A stretch of 64,000 nt of DNA from Vicinamibacterales bacterium (GTDB lineage Bacteria > Acidobacteriota > Vicinamibacteria > Vicinamibacterales > Fen-181): assembly GCA_036504215.1 (NCBI GenBank), contig DASXVO010000059.1:62001-126000 (forward strand). The letters are read 5' to 3'. The notes below the pieces were generated by a model that saw only the letters and a list, made by a program, of their open reading frames with translations, was not told the DNA's origin and searched no databases. How positions within the stretch are numbered: position 1 is the stretch's first letter; each line of letters starts with the position of its first letter. Shown piece by piece: positions 58,438-64,000 of the stretch. The position numbers and the translations under genes are program-made.

Positions 58438-59610
58438 TCAGTCCTGGTCGAAGTACGTCAGCTCGCCCCTGGCCTGATAGAGTTCGGCATAGCGCCCGAC
58501 GGCCTCGCGATCGAGTTCGACGCCCAGCCCGGGGCGGTTCGGCGGCACCACTCCACCCTCCGTCACGAGCCACGACGGTCCGGTGGTCAGGTCGTCCTCG
58601 ACGTAGTCGATGAGCGCCTGCGAGGGGCGGCTCACGTCGGGGCAACTGATCCCGAAGTGCACCATGGCGGCCCACGAGATGCCCAATTCCAGCGAGGAGC
58701 GTTGCCAGAACTGCCGGCCGAGCGCCCGATAGCCGGCCGCGGCGTGCATGGCGCCACGCAGTCCGCCCTGAAGGTGCAAGTCGCCGACGGTGCCTTCCAC
58801 TTCCGGGTAGAACTTCAGCGTGTCCGGTTCCATGCAGTGGGTGGAGATCGGCACGCCGAACTCACGATGGAGGCGCGCCATGTCCCCGAGAGACGCGACG
58901 GGTTCCTCGAACCAATCCAACCGAACATCGTGGATGCCGCGAAGGAGTTGCCGGGCCCGGTCGAGGTCGAGCGATTGATTGGCGTCGATGCCGAGCACGA
59001 TCCCGTCGTCGAGTGAGTGGCGGACTGCCCGGACCGTCTCGATATCCGTGGGAATGGAGTAGCGGCCCACTTTGAATTCGAACACCGCGGCGCCGGTGCG
59101 GGCGACGGACTCTCTCGCGAACTGTGCCAGGGCTGCCGGCACCTCGTTCTCACAGAGGCCGCTCGTCTCCAGGTGCAGGGTGTAGCCATAGGCGCCGAAC
59201 TCGGCCCGCGGACGCACCGGACCACCGAGCAGGTGAGAGACGGGTTGGCCCGTGGTTTTACCCAGCAGATCGAGCAGCGCCATCTCGATGGCGGCGAAGG
59301 CCAGCACGGTGACCGGGTCAGCCAGTGAACCGTAGTCGCGGAACTGGATGCGACACCACCGGGCGACCTGGGCCACGTCGTGCACCGCCAGGCCCGGGAG
59401 TTTCCTGCCAAGGCTGCCGTTGAGAAGTCGCGATGCTGCCGAGCCTTCGCACTCACCGAGGCCGACGAGGCCGTCGTCGGTGACCAACTCGAGAATCGTT
59501 CGCGTGAAACCGAAACCCACGCCGAGCGACCAGGCGCACGCGCGACGGGTCGGCACGCTCACGGGAGTGGCCCGGACGGAGGCGATTCTTGCTGCTTGCA
59601 CTTGATTCAT
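58438..59610 (-). CDS. Enolase-superfamily (mandelate racemase-like) enzyme B, cytoplasmic
   Basis: A 390-residue MR/MLE-type enzyme without a signal peptide. Capping domain about 1-130, barrel about 130-375. Acid/base and metal residues: Lys180 in FEFKVG, Asp209 in GIDANQSLD, Glu235/236 in WFEEPVAS, and His258 in STHCMEPD. The first Lys of the usual KxK pair is Glu178, so one catalytic base is missing and the enzyme may be one-sided (dehydratase or a syn-elimination/cycloisomerase) and not a racemase. ATG 59610 follows AGGGAAACACC. Operator site 8 is 33 bases upstream. A truncated radical-SAM gene follows it. Confidence 0.88.
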   Translation of the reverse strand: MNQVQAARIASVRATPVSVPTRRACAWSLGVGFGFTRTILELVTDDGLVGLGECEGSAASRLLNGSLGRKLPGLAVHDVAQVARWCRIQFRDYGSLADPVTVLAFAAIEMALLDLLGKTTGQPVSHLLGGPVRPRAEFGAYGYTLHLETSGLCENEVPAALAQFARESVARTGAAVFEFKVGRYSIPTDIETVRAVRHSLDDGIVLGIDANQSLDLDRARQLLRGIHDVRLDWFEEPVASLGDMARLHREFGVPISTHCMEPDTLKFYPEVEGTVGDLHLQGGLRGAMHAAAGYRALGRQFWQRSSLELGISWAAMVHFGISCPDVSRPSQALIDYVEDDLTTGPSWLVTEGGVVPPNRPGLGVELDREAVGRYAELYQARGELTYFDQD

Positions 59611-59642
59611 GGTGTTTCCCTGTCGGACGTCCTGACGCAGGA

Positions 59643-59680
59643 GCTCAGTATACAATATATCCACACGCGTGCCCTGTCAA
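59643..59680 (-). promoter_or_regulatory. promoter with overlapping GntR-type operator, site 8
   Basis: On the minus strand a consensus TTGACA (59680-59675), 17 bases, then TATTGT (59657-59652). The 16-bp site (59658-59643 read as ATATTGTATACTGAGC) covers the -10. This is the same arrangement as site 2, and the right arm is the weakest of all ten. It serves enolase-superfamily gene B. Confidence 0.55.
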
Positions 59681-59742
59681 CGCCCGCGGCCGAACGCGCG
59701 GAGTCGGGCCGGCACATTCCTCCCGGCGAGACGAACAAAAAA

Positions 59743-59758
59743 ATATGATATATCATGT
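59743..59758 (+). promoter_or_regulatory. putative GntR-type operator, site 9
   Basis: ATATGATATATCATGT differs from the perfect palindrome of site 3 at one base. It lies 86 bases before the YVTN propeller start (59829) and 133 bases from the divergent enolase-superfamily gene, so with site 8 it may control both directions. TATGAT is a possible -10. Confidence 0.65.
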
Positions 59759-59828
59759 TGGCGTGAGCGGAGCGCCCAGCCGGTCTCACACGAATCCCGT
59801 GACGATGAACAACCAGGTGGAGATCAAC

Positions 59829-60881
59829 ATGATGCGTCGTACTGCGATCGCGACCGTGGCGGCCCTGATTCTGACGATGTCCATCGGAGCCCCGAGGAGC
59901 GCTGCCGCCGCCGCCCCCCCTCCGGCGGACTTCCACATCATCAAAACGATTACGACTCTCGCCGTGATCGACTACATCACGATCGACCCGCAGGGGCGCA
60001 GGGCCTACGTCGGTCGGGGCCACGCCGTGTCGGTCTTCGACATCGACCAGGGCAAGTTCGTCGGCGAAGTCGTGGATGTGCCGCGCGCCCACGGCGTCGC
60101 GTTCGCGCCGGGCGGTAGCGAGGGATTCGCCACCGCCGGCAGCACCAACGAGGTCGTGGTCTTCGACCTCAAGACCCTCAAGGTGACGCGCCGGATCAAG
60201 GCCGGCCTGAAGCCGGACGCGATCATCTACGAGCCCGCCTCCAAGAAGATCTACGTGTTCAACAGCAACGGCGGAACCGTGTCGATCATCGACCCGGCCT
60301 CCCCGGCCACGCCGCTCGTCACCGTCGAGGTCGGCGGGACGCTCGAGGGCGCCGTGTCGGACGGCGCGGGCCGCGTGTACGTGAATGCGATGGAAAGAAA
60401 CGACGTCGCCGTCATCGACACCGCCCAGGCGAAGACCATCGCCCGTTGGCCGGTCGGGCCGGGAACCGCGCCCATCGCCATGGCCATCGACACCGAGCAC
60501 CATCGCCTGTTCGTGGGCTGCGAGAACAAGAAACTCATCATCCTGAGCACGGATGACGGCAAGGTCCTCGGCGAGGCGCCGATCGGTGGTGGCTGCGATG
60601 GCCTCGTCTTCGACCCACAGACAGGCCTCGTCTTCTCGGCCAACGGCCTCGACGGCACGCTGACGGTCCTGCGCGAAGGCCCAGGGGGCAAGTTCGCTCC
60701 GGTGCAGACGCTCCCGACGGCCAAGATGGCCCGGACGATCGCGATGGATCCGAAAACCCGCAACCTCTACCTGCCGACCATGATTCCCGCGCAGATCGAA
60801 TTCGGGTCCTTCGGTCTCCTGGTTGTGGGAACCGAGCCCCACGGCGCGGCGAAATCCCCCGCCCCGGCAGCGGCCAGATAG
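59829..60881 (+). CDS. Secreted YVTN-family beta-propeller protein (regulon copy)
   Basis: A 350-residue secreted protein. Signal peptide about 3-27 (RRTAIATVAALILTMSIGAPRSAAA). Six or seven YVTN blades: YITIDPQGRRAYVGRGHAVSVFDID, VAFAPGGSEGFATAGSTNEVVVFDLKT, AIIYEPASKKIYVFNSNGGTVSIIDP, VSDGAGRVYVNAMERNDVAVIDTAQ, AIDTEHHRLFVGCENKKLIILSTD, LVFDPQTGLVFSANGLDGTLTVL. It could bind a substrate or partner in the periplasm. ATG 59829 was chosen because GGTGGAGATC precedes it; ATG 59805 is possible. It follows operator site 9. Confidence 0.85.
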   Translation: MMRRTAIATVAALILTMSIGAPRSAAAAAPPPADFHIIKTITTLAVIDYITIDPQGRRAYVGRGHAVSVFDIDQGKFVGEVVDVPRAHGVAFAPGGSEGFATAGSTNEVVVFDLKTLKVTRRIKAGLKPDAIIYEPASKKIYVFNSNGGTVSIIDPASPATPLVTVEVGGTLEGAVSDGAGRVYVNAMERNDVAVIDTAQAKTIARWPVGPGTAPIAMAIDTEHHRLFVGCENKKLIILSTDDGKVLGEAPIGGGCDGLVFDPQTGLVFSANGLDGTLTVLREGPGGKFAPVQTLPTAKMARTIAMDPKTRNLYLPTMIPAQIEFGSFGLLVVGTEPHGAAKSPAPAAAR

Positions 60882-60897
60882 GTCGGACCGGCCGGGC

Positions 60898-61182
60898 ATG
60901 ACGGACATCGCACACGTCCGCAGGAATCAGGAAACGCCGATCGTGGCAGGGGGAACGCACGCGTTTCTGCGGTGGCTCCCATGGCGGGTGCTCCTGCCCG
61001 TCGCCGTGGGCGTCGGCGTGGCGCTCGTGCCCGCGCCGTCCGGTCTCACCCTGTCGGCCTGGCGCTATTTCGCGCTGTTCGCCGCGGTGGCGGTCGGCCT
61101 CGTGGTCGAGCCGGTGCCCGCCGCGGGCGTCGGCTTCATCGGCATGGCGGCCGCGGTCCGGTTGACAGCATATGATATATAA
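60898..61182 (+). pseudogene. DASS/SLC13 anion:sodium symporter N-terminal fragment
   Basis: 95 codons from ATG 60898, 17 bp after the propeller stop. The reading WLPWRVLLPVAVGVGVALVPAPSGLTLSAWRYFALFAAVAVGLVVEPVPAAGVGFIGMAAAV gives the first two helices of divalent-anion:Na+ symporters (dicarboxylate/tricarboxylate carriers of the CitT type). The family runs to about 470 residues. The frame ends exactly inside operator site 10 (LTAYDI-stop). It looks like the stub of a carrier whose body was lost when the downstream promoter and gene came to lie here. Confidence 0.65.
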
Positions 61183-61185
61183 TCT
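61170..61185 (+). promoter_or_regulatory. putative GntR-type operator, site 10
   Basis: ATATGATATATAATCT matches site 3 at 14 of 16 positions and contains TATAAT (61178-61183). It lies 101 bases before enolase-superfamily gene C (61286). TTGACA at 61162-61167 is only 10 bases before TATAAT, too close to be its -35. Confidence 0.6.
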
Positions 61186-61285
61186 CCGCCAGTCGCGGGC
61201 GCGGATCACGTCCCGTTGGAGCGCGCCCGCAAGTCGGACATCACTCGCCGAGGAGCGTTCATCGACCGATCGAGGAGAACCCACC

Positions 61286-62554
61286 ATGTCGGAACCGACC
61301 TCGCGTCGCGGACATCTCAGCAACAGGCGGCGCTTTCTCAATGCCGCCCTCACCGCGGGAGGCGCCATCGCCGCCGCTGCCACGACTGGCGGGTCCGCGA
61401 TCGCCAGCGGCCTCGCGGCGGCCTCAGTGCTGCCCGCCGCCCCGCCGCCGATCCGCATCACCGGCGTCCGCTTCCTGCGCCTGCAATTTCCCGGCACCAC
61501 CCCGCGCAAGCGCAATGGCACCATCTCGAGCGGCGGCGGGCCGCCCGGCATGATGCAGCTCGAACTGCTCACCGACCAGGGCCTGATTGGACGGAGCCTC
61601 CCGGAGACCGCCACCTGGTCCGTGAACGGGACGAGCCTGATCGAACCCTACATCCTGCCCCGCATCCTTGGCGAGAACCCGTTCTTCGTCGAGCGCATCT
61701 GGGAGCAGATGTACATCGGCAACCGCAAGCCGGTCGCCAAGGGCGAGTACATCGCGGCCATGGGCGCGGTCGACTGCGCCATCTGGGACATCATCGGCAA
61801 GGCGCTCAACCTGCCGGTCTACAAGGTGCTCGGCGGCTACTCCGACCGCATCCGCGTGTACGCGGCGGGCGGGTACTACGAGGACGGCAAGGACGCCTCG
61901 GGCCTGGCGAAGGAGATGGAAGGGTACGTGCGCGACGGGTTCCGCGCCGTGAAGATCAAGGTCGGCGGTGCGCCGATGACCGAGGACGTCGAGCGGATCC
62001 GCACGGTGCGCAAGGCGCTCGGCCCCGACATCGACATCCTCGTGGACGCCAACAACAGGTGGCTGGCCTACGAGGCCATCCGCTTCGGCCGCGCCATCGA
62101 GCCGTACAACATCTACTGGTTCGAAGAACCGGTGTACCCGGACGACTTCGCCGGCTCCGCCGAGGTGCGGCGCGCGCTCGACATCCCCATCTCGACCGGC
62201 GAGAACGAGTTCACGCGCTGGGGCTGCCGCGAGCTGCTCACCGCGCAGGCGGCGGACATCCTGAACTTCAACACGGTCATCGCGGGTGGCTACACCGAGT
62301 ACCGCAAGATCATGGCGCTGGCCTCCGCGTTCCACACGCCGGTCGCGCCCCACGGCAACCCGTTCATGGCCGTCCACCTCCACGCCTCGACACCGAACAC
62401 GCTGCTCATGGAAACCTACCCGGGCGTCGAGAGCCAGTACAACCCGGCGTTGCCACTCTTCCCGGTGAAGGACGGCTACATCACCGTACCGGACACACCG
62501 GGTATCGGCCTCGACATCGACCCCGGGATTGTGCGGAAATATCGAGTGGCGTGA
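61286..62554 (+). CDS. Tat-exported enolase-superfamily (mandelate racemase-like) enzyme C
   Basis: A 422-residue protein with a twin-arginine leader (SNRRRFLNAALTAGGAIAAAA, 12-32). MR-type barrel: KIK (223-225), Asp254 in LVDANN, Glu280 in WFEEPVYP, Glu306 in STGENEFT, and His356 in APHGNPF. Both Lys of KxK and the His are present, so the two-base racemase/epimerase or dehydratase chemistry is intact. It is a close relative of D-galactonate/gluconate-type dehydratases but the substrate is not fixed. ATG 61286 follows GAGGAG at 8 bases. Operator site 10 precedes it; a hairpin terminator follows at 62570. Confidence 0.9.
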   Translation: MSEPTSRRGHLSNRRRFLNAALTAGGAIAAAATTGGSAIASGLAAASVLPAAPPPIRITGVRFLRLQFPGTTPRKRNGTISSGGGPPGMMQLELLTDQGLIGRSLPETATWSVNGTSLIEPYILPRILGENPFFVERIWEQMYIGNRKPVAKGEYIAAMGAVDCAIWDIIGKALNLPVYKVLGGYSDRIRVYAAGGYYEDGKDASGLAKEMEGYVRDGFRAVKIKVGGAPMTEDVERIRTVRKALGPDIDILVDANNRWLAYEAIRFGRAIEPYNIYWFEEPVYPDDFAGSAEVRRALDIPISTGENEFTRWGCRELLTAQAADILNFNTVIAGGYTEYRKIMALASAFHTPVAPHGNPFMAVHLHASTPNTLLMETYPGVESQYNPALPLFPVKDGYITVPDTPGIGLDIDPGIVRKYRVA

Positions 62555-62569
62555 ACGTCGTGAGCTTGC

Positions 62570-62598
62570 TCGGCGCCCCTCCGGTCGAGGGGCGCCGA
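62570..62598 (+). terminator. GC-rich hairpin after enolase-superfamily gene C
   Basis: An 11-bp perfect stem, TCGGCGCCCCT (62570-62580) with AGGGGCGCCGA (62588-62598), loop CCGGTCG, 15 bases after the stop codon. No T-run follows, so termination may be factor-assisted or partial, which would allow some readthrough to the DUF5009-like gene at 62660. Confidence 0.6.
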
Positions 62599-62659
62599 AC
62601 TGTTCGAGCCACCCGATGGGGCCGCGCCACCCGCCAGTGACCGCCCGGGAGGTGAGTGA

Positions 62660-63778
62660 ATGACGACGATCGCCGTGCCCCGCCCGGTGTCCGCCCGGCC
62701 GGACCGTCTGCTCTCGCTCGACGTGTTTCGCGGCCTGACGATGTTCCTGCTCATTGGGGAGAGCACCCGGATCTACGACTTGCTCGTGGCTCCTCCCCTC
62801 CAGGGCACCATCCTCGCGGCAATCGGCACCCAGTTCCACCACCATCCCTGGAACGGGACGCACGTGTGGGACCTGGTCCAGCCGTTCTTCATGTTCATCG
62901 TCGGAGCCGCGCTGCCGTTCTCCGTGGCTGCCCGGAACCAGCGCGGAGACAGCCGATCCGCCATCGCGCGCCACGCCGTGCAGCGGGCGTTCGTGCTGCT
63001 GGTGCTCGGATGGGCGCTCTACTGCATCCGGCCGGGGTACATCACGTTTCGATTCCAGAACGTGCTGGCCCAGCTCTCGGTGGCCTATCTCATCGCGTTC
63101 CTGATGATGCGTCGATCTGCCCGAGCGCAGGTGGCGTTCAGCTTCGCGCTCCTGATCGGCACAGAGTTGCTCTTCCGGTTGTTTCCAGCCGCGGGTTTCG
63201 ACCAGCCGTTCGTGCCCGATCACAACTTCGGTGCATGGTTCGATCTCCGGCTGTGTGGCGAATTGTCGGCCGGCCACTGGGTGTCGTTCAACGCCATCCC
63301 GACCACGGCGCACACGATCTGGGGCGTGCTGGCCGGGCAATGGCTGATGGGCGGTCGCCGCCCGAACAAGAAGGTCTGGACACTGGTGGCGCTGGGACTG
63401 CTGGGCGTCGCCACTGGATACGCACTCGACCCGGTCACACCAGTCATCAAACGGATTTCCACAACCTCGTTTGTCGTCCTGAGCGGCGGCTGGTGCCTCG
63501 TCGCCCTGGCATTCTGTTACTGGCTCGTCGACGTTTGGCAGGTTCGACGCTGGGCGGTCTTCTTCACCATCGTCGGGATGAACCCGTTGTTCATCTACCT
63601 GTTCACCGAGAGCTACGGCACGGCATGGCTGGCCTCCCTCGCAAAGCCGTTCACGATGGCCGGCAGCCCATGGATGGGAGAGCTGTCCGCCGAGATCCTC
63701 ACGAGCCTGGTCGCGTGGGCGCTACTGTGGGGGATGTGCTATTGGCTGTACCGGCGGAAGATCGTCATCAGGATCTGA
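62660..63778 (+). CDS. Membrane acyltransferase family protein (DUF5009/HGSNAT-like)
   Basis: A 372-residue inner-membrane protein with about 9-10 helices. Start RLLSLDVFRGLTMFLLIGEST, the DVFRG-T motif of DUF5009 and heparan-alpha-glucosaminide N-acetyltransferase (HGSNAT)-like proteins, with the catalytic-region His in THVWDLVQPFFMFIVGAALPFSVA (about 72-95). Later blocks LGWALYCIRPGYITFRFQNVLAQLSVAYLIAFLMM and GMNPLFIYLFTESY also fit. HGSNAT moves an acetyl group across the membrane onto an amino sugar. ATG 62660 follows GGGAGGTGAGTGA. Probably co-transcribed with enolase-superfamily gene C despite the hairpin. Confidence 0.85.
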   Translation: MTTIAVPRPVSARPDRLLSLDVFRGLTMFLLIGESTRIYDLLVAPPLQGTILAAIGTQFHHHPWNGTHVWDLVQPFFMFIVGAALPFSVAARNQRGDSRSAIARHAVQRAFVLLVLGWALYCIRPGYITFRFQNVLAQLSVAYLIAFLMMRRSARAQVAFSFALLIGTELLFRLFPAAGFDQPFVPDHNFGAWFDLRLCGELSAGHWVSFNAIPTTAHTIWGVLAGQWLMGGRRPNKKVWTLVALGLLGVATGYALDPVTPVIKRISTTSFVVLSGGWCLVALAFCYWLVDVWQVRRWAVFFTIVGMNPLFIYLFTESYGTAWLASLAKPFTMAGSPWMGELSAEILTSLVAWALLWGMCYWLYRRKIVIRI

Positions 63779-64000
63779 ACCCGATCGAGGGCCGGCCGCC
63801 GTCGGCCTGTTCGATTCCACACGCAACCCTGCTCGGTCCGACGGATGCAGGCAGCCGATCCCGGGCCGGTTGGCGAAGTGCTGCCGACCCGTGGCGAGCG
63901 CGAACGGCAGCACGCCCGCGGACCTGATGGGCCACGTCTTCGGCGACCCGACTTGTACGCCAGCTTCGTCCACCGACGGTTGCGGGCATGGACCGCCGAA
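63779..64000. other. no secure gene at the right edge
   Basis: A frame from ATG 63845 runs off the end (MQAADPGPVGEVLPTRGER...LYASFVHRRLRAWTAE) and looks slightly protein-like near the edge, but it is short and matches no family. No terminator is seen after the acyltransferase stop. Confidence 0.25.

Noticed and set aside
61162-61183. TTGACA and TATAAT as a promoter for enolase-superfamily gene C
   Set aside because: Only 10 bases separate them, too short for sigma70.

Overview
The window looks like a piece of a GC-rich Acidobacteriota chromosome, probably Vicinamibacteria. I infer this from the gene families, not from any marker RNA. Typical features are TonB-dependent receptors with an N-terminal carboxypeptidase-regulatory domain, very large secreted BNR/sortilin-like propellers, YVTN propellers, DUF5666 repeats, Tat-exported enolase-superfamily enzymes, and mostly one- or two-gene transcription units with long leaders. 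I see no tRNA, rRNA, CRISPR array, transposase or phage gene.

Layout. 1-5300 is a gene graveyard (HigB-, HipA- and HigA-like toxin-antitoxin remnants, a DUF3857 stub, a cupin tail) around one intact pair, an SSS sodium symporter and a URO-D-family protein. 5373-9998 holds an aldo/keto reductase and a TonB receptor. 10180-21330 holds an oxalate-CoA-ligase-like enzyme, an LpxD-like acyltransferase with a glycosyltransferase, a Tat-exported enolase-superfamily enzyme, an ECF sigma factor, a di-heme cytochrome, a DUF5666 lipoprotein and an unknown membrane protein. 21380-32382 holds purL (with an in-frame tandem-repeat insertion), a BNR giant, an acyl-CoA synthetase and a Tat-exported class V aminotransferase. 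32383-46791 holds a 9-bp minisatellite, a second TonB receptor, a YVTN propeller, a glycosylasparaginase with an MFS carrier, a Cys-rich unknown protein, an alpha-L-rhamnosidase broken by an in-frame TAG, an S33 peptidase lipoprotein and a GntR/FCD regulator. 46834-63778 holds a second BNR giant, an L-lactate-permease-family carrier, a PLP enzyme, an esterase, a gamma-glutamyltransferase-like enzyme, an MFS carrier, two more enolase-superfamily enzymes, another YVTN propeller, remnants of a radical-SAM maturase and of a DASS transporter, and a DUF5009-like membrane acyltransferase.

Main result. Ten copies of a 16-bp AT-rich near-palindrome (consensus ATATTGTATATNATAT; one copy is a perfect palindrome, ATATGATATATCATAT) lie in the gaps upstream of the URO-D/SSS pair, TonB receptor 2, the S33 peptidase, the gntR gene itself, BNR giant 2, the lactate-permease/PLP-enzyme divergon, the gamma-glutamyltransferase/MFS operon, both downstream enolase-superfamily genes and a YVTN propeller. 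The motif stands out in this GC-rich background and its TGTATA core resembles known GntR/FCD operators. I infer a local regulon, controlled by the GntR protein at 46087-46791, for uptake and breakdown of one class of compound. The gene content (S33 peptidase, gamma-glutamyltransferase-like enzyme, isopenicillin-epimerase-type PLP enzymes, enolase-superfamily epimerase/dehydratases, carriers for organic acids) suggests a peptide-like or acid-containing substrate, but the substrate cannot be read from sequence alone.
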